Source of the DNA: Natrinema salinisoli | Lineage (GTDB): Archaea > Halobacteriota > Halobacteria > Halobacteriales > Natrialbaceae | Length of the DNA: 64,000 bases | Direction of reading: 5' to 3' | NCBI RefSeq assembly: GCF_020405205.1 | Contig: NZ_CP084469.1 | Coordinates: forward strand, 1,798,001-1,862,000 | Shown: one piece after another, positions 9,762-18,865 of the stretch | How the letters are laid out: every line of letters starts with the position of its first letter | How positions within the stretch are numbered: the first letter of the stretch is position 1 | The notes under the pieces: model-generated | The model's database searches: none | Seen by the model: only the letters and a program-made list of their open reading frames with translations | What the model was told of the DNA's origin: nothing | Made by a program: the position numbers and the translations under genes

Positions 9762-12700
9762 TTATTCACCAGCGCCACCGGGCGTCTCAACTGGTGGCGA
9801 TTCGCCGTTTTCGTCGGCCGCACCTGACTGATTAGGCTGTTCGGGCTGTTCGGGCTGTTCAGGCTGTTCGGTTCCCTCTGGTTGTTCAGGTTGTTCGGGC
9901 TGTTCGGGCTGTTCAGGTTCCTCAGGTTGTTCCGGCTGGTCTGGATCTTCGAGTGACGGTTCCGGACCGGCGTTGCCATCGCTCCCTGTCGCTTCCGCTG
10001 GTGTCGCCTCGACCGTCACCGTGGCCTGATCGTCGTCAGTCGCGACCGTATGCGTCGACGTGCCCTCCGGCAATGTCGACGAAAACGGGATCTCAGCCGA
10101 TTGCCCGCCCGCGAGCGATACGGTGGACTGGGCGACGGCCTGCTCGTCGACGCTGTAGGTCACCGTCTGCGTTCCCTCGAGATCCCCCTGATTCTCGACG
10201 ATCGCGGTCACCGGAACCTCCTCGCCGGCTACCCCGGATTCGGGAGCCGAGACATCAGTAACCGCGAACTCGGCGGGCTCCCCGCTTTCCTCGATCGTGA
10301 CGGTCGTCTCGACCGTCTCGGTTTCGGTCGCCACCTCGAGCGGGTAGTCGCCGGGCTCGAGAGCGGCAGTTTCGAACGCGAACGAAACGGTCTGGGTCTC
10401 GCCGGCCTCGAGCGTGACCGATTCCGAGCCGACGGTTTCGTCGCCGATCGCGAGCGCGACGGTCTGGGTTCCCGCCTCGCCGCCGAGGTTCTGGACTTCC
10501 GTCGCGACCTCGAGCTGGTCTCCCCGTTCTACCGGACTGGTGACCTCGGTGATCGAAACGCCGAACGCAGCAGGCTCGGACGGCTCGATCTCGCCGGCCG
10601 GCGGCGTCGCCGCGGTCACCGGGTCATCGTAGCCGTAGTTCGCGAATTCGACCTGCCAGACCAGCCGTTCGGCGTCGCTTTCGGGCGTCCACTCGACGGT
10701 GAACGTGTTTTCGCCCGGCTCGAGTTCGTTCGGGGGCCCGTCCGTCGTCGTCCCGTCGACGAACTGACTGTTTCCGGCCATCGTCGCATTGTTCGGGTTC
10801 TCGTACCCGAACGTCACGTCGATGCCGTCCTCGGTTGGCGTCGTTTCCACGACCGAAAGCGACGGCAGGTCCGGTCGGGCCGCATCGTCGCACGCCTGCG
10901 CCGAGGGGTTGCCGTAGTCGATTCCAGCGAAGGGAATCGCTTCCGGCGAACTGATCCCGGAGATGTACGTGCCGAATGTGCCGTAGTCGGGCACCTCGAC
11001 GAATACCTCGTCATCCTCGGTCGTCACGTTCCGCTCGTCGCCGATTTCGAAGACGATCGTACCGGTAAACGGTGCCTCAACGTCGTCGCCAGCGGTGACG
11101 AAATCTTCGATGATGGTGTTCCCGAACCCGGCCTGATCGTAGAACCCGGTGCTCGCCGCGACCTGGTCCCCTTCCTCGAGCGACGCGGTGACGACCGCGC
11201 GCGAGCAGCTCGTGAATTCGACGTCGAAGTCCTCGACGTCGCCGTCGACCGCGTACGCGACGCTATCCGTTTCGAGGGACGTCCCGTCTTCGGCCGCGAC
11301 GACCGCGACCTCGAGCGTCGCGTTCTCCGCGAGCGGCGGCTCGAGGTCGAACTCCGTCGGCCCGATCGTTTCGTTGGCCGCGAACGTCTCGCTGACCGCG
11401 AGCTGGGTGCCGTTTTCGTCGGTGACGGTGATCGCGTACTCCACCGACGCGTTGGCCGACGTGACGGTGATCGTCTCGCCATCACCCGTCTGATCGGCCA
11501 CCGTGAGGTTCGCCGTCGGTTCTTCCGGATCGGGTTCCACGACCGCGTACTCGATCGAGTCGTTCGCGAGTACCGCGTCGTCCGCCGCGGCGCGAACGGA
11601 CACGTCGACGGTCGCGTTGTCTTCGAGTGGCGGCTCGAGGTCGAGGGTCTGCTCTGCGACCGTCTCGTTGGCCTCGAACGGATCACTGTCGACGCGCTCG
11701 CCGTCGTATTCGGCCGTAATGACGTACGGCACGGTGGCGCTCGCCGCTTCGATCTCGAGGGTCTCGCCCTCGCTCTCCTGATCGTCGAGCGAGAGGGTCG
11801 CCTCGGGCTCGACGGGTTCATCCGCGATGGTGTACTCGATCGTTTCGCTCGCGAGGGCAGTACCGTCTTCACCGACGACCGAAACATTGACCGAGGCGTT
11901 CTCTTCAAGCGGCGGCTCGAGGTCGAGCGAGAGGTTCGTCACCGCTTCGTCGGCCGCGAACGCGTCGCTCTCGACGGTTTCGTTGTCGTACTCGGCGGTC
12001 ACGGTGTAGGGGACGGACGCGTTCGCCTCGTCGACGATCAGCGTCTCGCCGTCACCCTCCTGATCGTCGACGGACAGCGTTCCGGTCGGCTCCGCCGGTT
12101 CGTCCGTGACCGTCACGAACGCGCCGTCGAGAACCGGTGCGCCGCTCTGACTGGCGTACGGCACGTCCTGATCCCCGTCAGACTCGGCGTACTGGAACGT
12201 CTCGTCGTCGTTCGTGTCGTGGTGGACGACCGCCACGAGTACGCCGCTCTCGTTCAGCGGCTCGTCGAGTTCGATCGTGACGTTCTCGTGCTCGCCGGCC
12301 TCGAGATAGCTCGAGACGCCTCGGACGTCGTCGGGATCGGCGTCGACGGCGACCCCCTCGTAGACGGCCACGAAACCGCCTTCGGAGAGCGAAACCTCGT
12401 CGATCGTGACCTCCTCGCCGTTCCCCTCCTGTTCTCGGAAGTCGATCGAGGCTGTCCCCTCGACCCGATCGATCGTCTCGATCCGCTGGACGACTTCCAC
12501 CTCGACGTGTTGGGTGATCACCGTCACGTCGTCGGTATCGGCTTCGATCGCGAACGCGGTCGCATCGGCCGCAGTCTCTTGGGTCAGCGTCTGAAGTTGG
12601 ATGATACCGATCCGCTGGGTCTGGACTACCTGAGCGGTCTCCGTCGCGGCAGTACGTGCCGCGATCTGGACCTGCGTCACCGTCGCTTCCTGAGACTGGA

Positions 12701-14144
12701 CGAGCGCGCCACTCGCAGCCCCGGACGCGAGGCGCTGGACCTGCGTTACGTCGACGATCTGCATCTGGGTCACCGCGCCGTCACCGGCACCGAACGCGGC
12801 CGCCTGAACCTGTTCGACGGTGACCTCCTGTCGCTGGAGCGCACTGGTAACCGCGCCCTCCGCGGCACCGGTCGCTGCGGACTGAATCTGCGTGACCGAC
12901 ACCGTCTGTCGCTGGACGAGCGCACCGCCCGCGGCCCCGTCAGCGGCGGCCTGAATTTGCTCGACGGTCGCCGCTTGACTCTGCGAAATAGCACCTTTCG
13001 CCGCACCGAAGGAGGCTTCCTGTACCTGCGTGATCGAGATTCGCTGGATCTGCACGATGGTGACGGATTGCACCTGCTTCACCGATCCCCGACTCGCACC
13101 GCGAGCCGCGGCCTGCGTCTGCTCGACCGAGACCTCCTGTTCCTGCACGAGCGCACCCTTCGCCGCCCCGGCCGCGGCTTTCTGAATCTGTTTGATCGTG
13201 GCTCGCTGGCGCTGCTCGGTTTCGACGCGCTGTTCCTGTCGGACGTCCACCCGTTGCTCCTGTTCGAGCGCAGCCCGCGTGCTCCCCTCGAGCGAGCCGG
13301 CGGCCGCACCGATCGCCGCGTGCTGTACGTGTTCGAGAGTTACCTGCTGCCGCTGTTCGATCGATATCGACTGATATTGCGTCAGGGCTCCGTAGGCCGA
13401 CCCCTGCGCGGCTTCCTGGATCTTCGAGACTTTGCCGACGTCTTTCGCGCCCGCCTCGCTCGCGGCACCCGCGGCCGCACCCGCACTCGCGACCTGTATC
13501 TGTTCGGCACTCACGCGCTGACTCTGGGCGACCGCACCGTGTGCCCCTCCCCAGGTCGCGCTCTGTAACTGGGTGGCGTTTACCGACTGGGACTGCGAGA
13601 GTCCGCCGGCCGTCGCGCCGCCGACTGCGGCCTGGAGCTGCGTCACGTTCACTGACTGTTCCTGAATCAGCGTCCCGTGGACGGCACCCTTCGTCGCCGC
13701 TTGGACCTGCTCGGCCTCGACGGTCTGGGACTGCGACACCGACTCTCGAGCGCCCTCGAGCGCCGCCGTCCGCTGTTCCTGAGTCACCTCGATACCCTGG
13801 GATTGAACGAGCGCGATTCCCTGGTCGACGCCCGTCTCGACGGCCTCCGTCTGCTCCTGGCTGACCGTCGTTTGCGTGGTAGTACCGACGTCCGCTGCGG
13901 GCGGCCCCACCTCCACCGGGTCGAATTGCGAGGCAGCCGTCGGTTCCGTGTCCACCTGAGAATCGTCTCCCTGGAGTGTGGCCGCTCCCCCGCCACCGAG
14001 TTGCGATTCGATTGACGCGTCGACATCTCCGTTATCGGGTTCTGTGACCGTCTCGGGATTGCTGCCGAGTACCGGTAGCGCGACGATACTTCCGACCATC
14101 GCGGCCGCGACCAGCACGACGATCGTAGTACGACTCGGTCTCAT
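9762..14144 (-). CDS. giant exported protein with 23-residue Gln-rich repeats, Ig-like modules and Pro-Glu-Gln tail
   Basis: A 1,460-residue protein. The Sec-type signal is at 1-28 (hydrophobic core IVVLVAAAMVGSIVALPV). Residues ~90-530 form a long array built on QIQ-A-A-x-G-A-A-x-G-A-L-x-Q-x-Q-x-V units; the QxQ pairs at 146, 169, 192 and 215 are spaced exactly 23 residues, with looser spacing later. Residues ~565-680 resemble the haloarchaeal DUF7282 domain. Three ~100-residue modules follow at ~688-985 (each with a DLEPPL motif), then a cysteine-containing region, two CARDB-like domains (~1195-1385) and a low-complexity tail of about 12 PEQ units. No PGF-CTERM or membrane anchor is visible at the C-terminus. 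It is probably secreted or S-layer associated; the function is unknown. Confidence 0.88.
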   Translation of the reverse strand: MRPSRTTIVVLVAAAMVGSIVALPVLGSNPETVTEPDNGDVDASIESQLGGGGAATLQGDDSQVDTEPTAASQFDPVEVGPPAADVGTTTQTTVSQEQTEAVETGVDQGIALVQSQGIEVTQEQRTAALEGARESVSQSQTVEAEQVQAATKGAVHGTLIQEQSVNVTQLQAAVGGATAGGLSQSQSVNATQLQSATWGGAHGAVAQSQRVSAEQIQVASAGAAAGAASEAGAKDVGKVSKIQEAAQGSAYGALTQYQSISIEQRQQVTLEHVQHAAIGAAAGSLEGSTRAALEQEQRVDVRQEQRVETEQRQRATIKQIQKAAAGAAKGALVQEQEVSVEQTQAAARGASRGSVKQVQSVTIVQIQRISITQVQEASFGAAKGAISQSQAATVEQIQAAADGAAGGALVQRQTVSVTQIQSAATGAAEGAVTSALQRQEVTVEQVQAAAFGAGDGAVTQMQIVDVTQVQRLASGAASGALVQSQEATVTQVQIAARTAATETAQVVQTQRIGIIQLQTLTQETAADATAFAIEADTDDVTVITQHVEVEVVQRIETIDRVEGTASIDFREQEGNGEEVTIDEVSLSEGGFVAVYEGVAVDADPDDVRGVSSYLEAGEHENVTIELDEPLNESGVLVAVVHHDTNDDETFQYAESDGDQDVPYASQSGAPVLDGAFVTVTDEPAEPTGTLSVDDQEGDGETLIVDEANASVPYTVTAEYDNETVESDAFAADEAVTNLSLDLEPPLEENASVNVSVVGEDGTALASETIEYTIADEPVEPEATLSLDDQESEGETLEIEAASATVPYVITAEYDGERVDSDPFEANETVAEQTLDLEPPLEDNATVDVSVRAAADDAVLANDSIEYAVVEPDPEEPTANLTVADQTGDGETITVTSANASVEYAITVTDENGTQLAVSETFAANETIGPTEFDLEPPLAENATLEVAVVAAEDGTSLETDSVAYAVDGDVEDFDVEFTSCSRAVVTASLEEGDQVAASTGFYDQAGFGNTIIEDFVTAGDDVEAPFTGTIVFEIGDERNVTTEDDEVFVEVPDYGTFGTYISGISSPEAIPFAGIDYGNPSAQACDDAARPDLPSLSVVETTPTEDGIDVTFGYENPNNATMAGNSQFVDGTTTDGPPNELEPGENTFTVEWTPESDAERLVWQVEFANYGYDDPVTAATPPAGEIEPSEPAAFGVSITEVTSPVERGDQLEVATEVQNLGGEAGTQTVALAIGDETVGSESVTLEAGETQTVSFAFETAALEPGDYPLEVATETETVETTVTIEESGEPAEFAVTDVSAPESGVAGEEVPVTAIVENQGDLEGTQTVTYSVDEQAVAQSTVSLAGGQSAEIPFSSTLPEGTSTHTVATDDDQATVTVEATPAEATGSDGNAGPEPSLEDPDQPEQPEEPEQPEQPEQPEQPEGTEQPEQPEQPEQPNQSGAADENGESPPVETPGGAGE

Positions 14145-14582
14145 CGGACGATGCCTCCCGCCTCTGTACCCGTCGAATCCGTCGCTCCGGTTGCCATACC
14201 AGACCGTTTCCGAACACTTCGTCCGTCACGCACCCACTCTCCGGATACCCACCGCCGGTCTCCTCCCCGGAGCCCTGATTTCGCCTCGTTGTACCTCGAA
14301 CTGCCACCCTTCACACTACGGAATCGCATTTTCCCACACGGGGCGGAATCGGTCTATAAGATCGCCGGTCGTTTCAGTTACCGATCCGAGACAATACGTC
14401 CTTACTCCGCCCGTTCGACGAGGTGCAACCGTAGACGACCTGAAGAAGCCCCGAAAGTACGATTACCAACAATCAGACCGGTGTCGAGACTGTCCTCGAC
14501 GCTGGAAGGAATCACACTGTTTCGTCCCGAACTCGAGAGTGTCGACGCGAGCGATCCCACTTCGGAAAACATGTCAATAGCA
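14145..14582. other. intergenic region between the giant surface protein and bioY
   Basis: No convincing gene is present. The part next to 14144 should hold the promoter of the minus-strand surface protein, but I could not identify a clear TATA box for it. A TCTATAAGATC stretch at about 14351-14361 is the most TATA-like sequence. The bioY control region starts at about 14583 and is listed separately. Confidence 0.5.
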
Positions 14583-14630
14583 GTGATGTATATCTCGGAA
14601 ACCGAAGTCTTCATTCCGGTTTACGAACGA
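14583..14630 (+). promoter_or_regulatory. bioY promoter with a BirA-type operator
   Basis: A TATA-like TGTATATC lies at 14587-14594. Directly after it is the inverted repeat AAACC (14599-14603), 14 bases, then GGTTTAC (14618-14624). The known BirA operator consensus is TTGTAAACC, 14-15 bases, GGTTTACAA. The half-site core and the spacing fit, and the right half matches eight of nine positions; the left half is weaker outside AAACC. The predicted transcription start falls inside the repeat, so a bound repressor would block initiation. The ATG of bioY is at 14639. Confidence 0.65.
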
Positions 14631-14638
14631 CAGGGTCT

Positions 14639-15226
14639 ATGGCAACAGAGCAAAATTCCGTCGATCCCGTCGACGATACCGTCGTTCGGCAGTTCGCTCG
14701 AGCCGCACTGCTCGCGGCACTGATCGGCGCGACGGCAGCGGTGTCGATTCCCATACCGTTTTCGCCGGCACCGATCACGTTACAGGTACTGTTCATCTTC
14801 CTCGCCGGACTCGTCCTCGGCCCGGTCTGGGGGTTCGTTTCGCTCGTGCTCTACCTCGCCGCGGGGGCCGTCGGCGTCCCGGTGTTCGCCGGCTTGAGGG
14901 GAGGTTTCGGGGTTCTCCTCGGGAATTCGGGCGGCTATCTCTGGTCGTATCCGATCGCCGCGGCCCTGATCGGCTTCATCGTCCACCGCGGCACGGAACT
15001 CCGGGATCTCACTGCGGTTTGGCTCCCGGTCATCGTCGGTGCACTCATCGCAGGGACGATCGTCATCTACGGCATGGGGACGGCGTACATGGCCTGGCTG
15101 CTCGAGCTGGGTGCCTGGGAAGCCCTCAACCTCGGTGCGTTCCCGTTCATTCCCGGGGAGATTCTCAAGATGCTCGCCGCAATCGTCATCGTCAGATCCA
15201 GCGGACTCACCCCGGTTCGATCCTAA
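14639..15226 (+). CDS. bioY: biotin transporter substrate-binding subunit (ECF S component)
   Basis: A 195-residue membrane protein of the BioY family, about the usual length, with six hydrophobic segments from about residue 22 to the end. Recognisable stretches are ITLQVLFIFLAGLVLGP and GGFGVLLGNSGGYLWSYP, the latter matching the conserved GGxxxLxxPTGGYLxGF-like region that lines the biotin site. It binds biotin with high affinity and works with the ATPase and the EcfT protein that follow. It is first in the bioY-bioM-bioN operon (13-base gap to bioM) and is preceded by the BirA-like operator. Confidence 0.95.
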   Translation: MATEQNSVDPVDDTVVRQFARAALLAALIGATAAVSIPIPFSPAPITLQVLFIFLAGLVLGPVWGFVSLVLYLAAGAVGVPVFAGLRGGFGVLLGNSGGYLWSYPIAAALIGFIVHRGTELRDLTAVWLPVIVGALIAGTIVIYGMGTAYMAWLLELGAWEALNLGAFPFIPGEILKMLAAIVIVRSSGLTPVRS

Positions 15227-15239
15227 CGCCACCGAGACG

Positions 15240-15944
15240 ATGATCGAGTTCCAGTCGGTCTCCCACGCCTTCGACGACGTCGCCGTCCTCGAGGACGTTT
15301 CGCTATCACTCGAGGACGGCGAGTTCGTCCTGCTCGCGGGGGCCAACGGTAGCGGGAAGACGACGCTGTTGCGCCACTGCAACGGGCTGTTGACCCCCGA
15401 TTCCGGCGACGTGCTCGTCGACGGCACACTCGTCGCGGACGACCTGATCGCCGCCCGCTCGAGCGTCGGGATGGTGTTCCAGCACCCGCGCGACCAGTTC
15501 GTCGCCGCAACTGTCGGTGCGGACGTCGCCTTCGGTCCCGAAAACCTCGGGCTGGCGCGCGAGGAGATCGAGCGCCGCGTCGACGCGGCGCTCGAGGCGG
15601 TGAACATGGCCGGTCGGGAGGACGACCGAATCGACACCCTCTCGGGGGGCGAGCAGTCCCGCGTAGCGATCGCGGGCGCGCTCGCGATGGAACCCACGCA
15701 TCTCGTCCTCGACGAACCCTTCACCGGGCTCGACGAACCCGCGCGCCGCTCGGTCCTCGAGCGACTCGAGTCCCTCTCGGCCGACGGAACCGGGATCCTC
15801 CTCGCGACCCACGACCTACGTGACGTAACCGATCTCGCAGATCGCGTGATCGCCATGCGAGACGGGCGCGTCACCGTCGACGGACCGCCTGAGCACGCAT
15901 TGATCGAACTCGACGGGCTCGAGATCCGCGTTCCGGAGCCGTGA
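15240..15944 (+). CDS. bioM: biotin ECF transporter ATPase
   Basis: A 234-residue ABC ATPase of the CbiO/EcfA group. Walker A is GANGSGKTT at about 33-41, the Q-loop MVFQHPRDQF, the signature LSGGEQSRVAIAGALA, Walker B LVLDEPF, and the switch histidine is in LATHDL. It ends shortly after the D-loop region, as single-domain EcfA proteins do. The ATG at 15240 follows bioY by 13 bases; a longer out-of-context frame upstream overlaps bioY and is rejected. It provides the energy for biotin uptake, with the single ATPase probably acting as a homodimer. Confidence 0.95.
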   Translation: MIEFQSVSHAFDDVAVLEDVSLSLEDGEFVLLAGANGSGKTTLLRHCNGLLTPDSGDVLVDGTLVADDLIAARSSVGMVFQHPRDQFVAATVGADVAFGPENLGLAREEIERRVDAALEAVNMAGREDDRIDTLSGGEQSRVAIAGALAMEPTHLVLDEPFTGLDEPARRSVLERLESLSADGTGILLATHDLRDVTDLADRVIAMRDGRVTVDGPPEHALIELDGLEIRVPEP

Positions 15945-15993
15945 TCTGGATGGTTTCGCGACTACCGCTACTAGGGCACGTGGGAGGGAAAGA

Positions 15994-16698
15994 GTGCTGA
16001 CGTTCGAGCCCGACGAGACGCTCGCACACCGACTCGACCCCCGGAGCAAGCTGGCGGTCCAGATCGGGTTCGCCGCGACCGCCCTCGCACACCCGACGCC
16101 GCGAGCGCTGATCGTTCTCTCCGTCCTGACGGGACTCCTGCTGGCGGCAGCGAGCGTGTCGCTCCGTCGCACGCTCGTCGCCTACCGCTTCGCGCTGGTC
16201 ATCCTCGTTCTCGCACCGATACTGTCGGGTCTCACCCTCGGCCCGCCCTGGTTCGATCGACCGGCCGCCGTCACGTCGGGGCTGGCGAGCTACCGCGTCC
16301 TGCTCATCCTGCTCGTCAGCGCGGCCTACGTCAGATCGACCCCGGTGCGTGCGTCTCGAGCGGCGATCCAGCGGACGATTCCCGGAAAACCGGGACAGAT
16401 ACTCGGCACGGGTATCGCGCTCGTCTTTCGATTCCTTCCCGTGCTGCAGAGCGATCTCCGGACGATCCGCGAGGCGATGGCCGCCCGTCTGGGGACCGAA
16501 CGCAGCGCGATCGATCGCGCCAGCACGATCGGAACGCTCGGCATGACGCGCGCGTTCGACCGCGCCGATCGGCTCTCGCTCGCACTCCAGGCGCGGTGCT
16601 TCGCGTGGAATCCCACGCTTCCACCGCTTCGGTTCTCTCGTATGGATTACCCCGCGCTCGTCCTCGCCATCGGACTAGCGCTCTCCGCCTTCTACTAG
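15994..16698 (+). CDS. bioN: biotin ECF transporter transmembrane coupling protein (EcfT)
   Basis: A 234-residue CbiQ/EcfT-family membrane protein. It has the typical start LDPRSKLAVQIGF, four to five hydrophobic segments, and the cytoplasmic coupling helices. In place of the usual two Ala-Arg-Gly motifs it shows AARLG (in REAMAARLG) and QARCF, both keeping the key Ala-Arg. The start is a GTG at 15994 with a GGGAGGG ribosome-binding site 6-12 bases upstream, which decides the start. It sits 49 bases after bioM and completes the BioMNY importer. Confidence 0.93.
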   Translation: MLTFEPDETLAHRLDPRSKLAVQIGFAATALAHPTPRALIVLSVLTGLLLAAASVSLRRTLVAYRFALVILVLAPILSGLTLGPPWFDRPAAVTSGLASYRVLLILLVSAAYVRSTPVRASRAAIQRTIPGKPGQILGTGIALVFRFLPVLQSDLRTIREAMAARLGTERSAIDRASTIGTLGMTRAFDRADRLSLALQARCFAWNPTLPPLRFSRMDYPALVLAIGLALSAFY

Positions 16699-16720
16699 CC
16701 GCCAACCGCGTTCGAGCGCC

Positions 16721-17107
16721 TTACTCGGTTTCGAACTCGACCGTCTCGATCTCCCCGATACGTTCTTCGACCGACGTCGCGACTGACTCGACGCGCTCGA
16801 CGTCCCCGATCTCCCCGACGATCTCGACTGCGGCCGGAATCGCCCGGAAATCCGTCATGCGTGCCCCGTCGAACTCCGCGTGTGACCGATCGTGACTGCG
16901 GCTCTCCATCCGCTCGAGCCGGGCGACGCCGTCCCCGTCGACGTCGAACCGGAACCACGGCGCACCGTAGGTGACCTGTTTCTTCCCGACGCTGGTCTCG
17001 TGCGTCGTCTCGTAGGAGAGTCGAAGCTCGACGGCCTCGAGTCGTCCAGCGTGGTCGTACGACGCCGACACGTCCTCGACGGTTACCACCAGCTCCCTGT
17101 CCGTCAT
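16721..17107 (-). CDS. conserved haloarchaeal hypothetical protein
   Basis: A 128-residue acidic soluble protein from ATG at 17107. It is predicted mostly beta in the first half (LVVTVEDVSASYDHAGRLEA, GAPWFRFDVDGDGVARLERM) and helical at the end (VERVESVATSVEERIGEIE). I recognise no catalytic motif and assign no function. It is convergent with bioN, 22 bases away. The open frame continues above the chosen ATG, but the sequence there is not protein-like. Confidence 0.65.
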   Translation of the reverse strand: MTDRELVVTVEDVSASYDHAGRLEAVELRLSYETTHETSVGKKQVTYGAPWFRFDVDGDGVARLERMESRSHDRSHAEFDGARMTDFRAIPAAVEIVGEIGDVERVESVATSVEERIGEIETVEFETE

Positions 17108-17815
17108 GGCAGTCGGATACGTCCGACGGGTCAAAACAGTTGGCATCCCTAGAATTACCCGCGTAGAACTGCGTCGAAACCGTCTTGAGAAACGAGGTCC
17201 GTCCGAGCACCTGTCATACTGCAGGTCCGCTCCGAGGGATATCCGTGGGTCCACACCCCCTCCAGAGAAGAACCTGTCAGGTGTCGCTCGGCAGGCTGCG
17301 ATCTACGAGCCGTTCGTTCCCGGGATCACTCACTCCCGTCCGATCCGAAATAGGCGCTTTCGGCTGCTCGAGAGAGTCAGGTCCGGATCGACTCGAGCGG
17401 TAAGTCGCCCAATTCTATATCGCGGTTATTGATTTATTAGATGGGTTTGGGACACGCGGAGTGAAGGCGGATCGGACTCGAGCGGTTCGTGGGTGTACTG
17501 AAGCAGGGTCAGCTGTCGGAACCTCGGCGTGGCGATTACGAACCGGTAGAAAACGGTATCACGGGCGAAGTATCGGCTACCCAACGTCCCATCGCGGATC
17601 GAAGACGAGTGCTGATTCCTGCCACGAGTACAGTCGTGGGTTTCTGATGGTGACAGACCAGCGCTCGTCACAGATTGGCATCCCACGGTGTCCCCGGTCG
17701 GATGTCCGGGATTCAAGCCGAACCAGCGGCCCCCGACTCGGACCGCGGCTTTGGAGAGTTGCCCGAGACTCGGTATCTCACGTTACGGACAGATATCACG
17801 CACGCTTACGAAATG

Positions 17816-17846
17816 CATCCACGGCTGAAGCTGTGGGCTTTCTCCC
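17816..17846. mobile_element. hairpin resembling the end of an IS200/IS605-family element (relic)
   Basis: The sequence reads CCACGGCTGAAGCTGTGG followed by GCTTTCTCCC. A near-perfect stem with a GAA-type loop and that tail is what I associate with the terminal hairpin of haloarchaeal IS200/IS605/IS1341 elements. No transposase reading frame is recognisable beside it, so at most it is a remnant. Confidence 0.3.
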
Positions 17847-18613
17847 TGCGATCTCTGTAAAACAATATGATTCGAACCATCGCCGTAGCAATCCCCTCGC
17901 TCGGTACGTCCCAGGGGAAGTTGCCACCCGATGAGTGGCCGTCGAACCGGGGGGTCGAGGCGGTAATCAGCCGATCCTCGCCTCCGGTTCGTTCCCGAAC
18001 AATCCCCCGACCCGACATTCTACTTGCCAGTACAGAGATGGTGAAGCGGAATTCGACTCTCACTATTTCTTGACGAATTCACCATCTCAGAGAGCATCGG
18101 TGATTGCGGTTTTGATGCTTCATCCACAGGGCCATGAGACGGAGACATCCCTTCCGCGAAATGGATATCGTGTTCGGAGTCAATTTATTGGCAATTTTTC
18201 AAGGGGGAAGAGGCGAGGTCGATTCTATGAGGACGCTCGACCGGTTTCACCCTCCAGTACTATAGTCTGAGGTAAAGAATTTTATCTCATTCAATAGGAC
18301 CACATTCGTCCGAGTTCCGATAATCGCAGTACAGCGGCACGTGTCCCTCATAATTTCTGTACTCAAACTATACAATAATATCCAATATAGTAAGCATTCT
18401 AATATGAATTTCACGAACCCGTATTCTATAATTAGGACGTCGACCCCGCCTCTGAGTGGATTGTATATACGATTAACAAATTCACCCCTGTGTTTCTGTC
18501 CAACACTGGGCCATCCCGTCGTTACTGATCCCACTGTTCTTTCACTACATAGCCGTTCACCGAAGGGAAGTCTTCAGTCGCAGTTGGCTTCGCTCGTGAC
18601 GAAACCGCAGAAG

Positions 18614-18635
18614 AGACAGTGAAAGGATTTGAATC
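18614..18635 (+). repeat. degenerate fragment of the tRNA-Thr 3' end (copy 1)
   Basis: Reads GACAGTGAAAGGATTTGAATC, a mutated version of the 22-base 3' end of the minus-strand tRNA-Thr at 18866-18887. A degenerate inverted partner (CAATCCAAATACG) follows about 20 bases later, giving the same hairpin plan as the better preserved copy at 18764-18834. Confidence 0.45.
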
Positions 18636-18763
18636 ACGGTCGCAGCGAAGCAGCTTCCCAATCCAAATACGCCAGTCGCTCGTTCACACCTCACGTCCGT
18701 TCACCGAAGCGGTAAGCCGCTTCGAGCCGTTGCTCACTCCGTTCGTGACGACGGCACAGAAAG

Positions 18764-18834
18764 AGCCGGTGGAGGGATTTGAACCACGGTCGCAGCAAAG
18801 CTGCTCCCTGATTCAAATCCTCTCCGGCTTGCTT
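18764..18834. repeat. inverted pair of tRNA-Thr 3'-end fragments
   Basis: Bases 18764-18785 are identical over 22 bases to 18866-18887, the T-arm and acceptor end of the tRNA. Bases 18810-18834 contain the same segment inverted (GATTCAAATCC then CTCCGGCTTGCTT). Between them is a small GCAGC-AAA-GCTGC hairpin. tRNA 3' ends are the standard attachment sites of archaeal integrases, so the fragments probably record past integration events, though inverted copies are not the simple expectation. Confidence 0.55.
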
Positions 18835-18865
18835 CGCTCCTCACGTGATGTTCGTCGCAAAAGCA

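Larger units (their letters stand above)
17108..18865. other. 1.76-kb gene-poor decayed region next to tRNA-Thr
   Basis: I find no convincing gene. Base composition drifts from GC-rich to markedly AT-rich at about 18,250-18,500, unlike the surrounding core genes. Stop codons interrupt every frame often, and the longer frames lack haloarchaeal amino-acid bias. An IS200/IS605-like end hairpin lies at about 17,816-17,846, and fragments of the tRNA 3' end lie at 18.6-18.83 kb. The stretch looks like the remains of an integrated or transposed element beside the tRNA. Confidence 0.55.

Noticed and set aside
10050-13568. 1,172-codon open frame antisense to the giant surface protein
   Set aside because: It is the mirror of a low-stop, GC-rich coding strand. 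Its product is Arg/Leu-rich with no domain, while the minus strand has a signal peptide and clear repeats.
18341-18622. 93-codon frame in the AT-rich stretch before tRNA-Thr
   Set aside because: Non-haloarchaeal composition, no ribosome-binding site or TATA support, and it runs into the tRNA-derived repeats.
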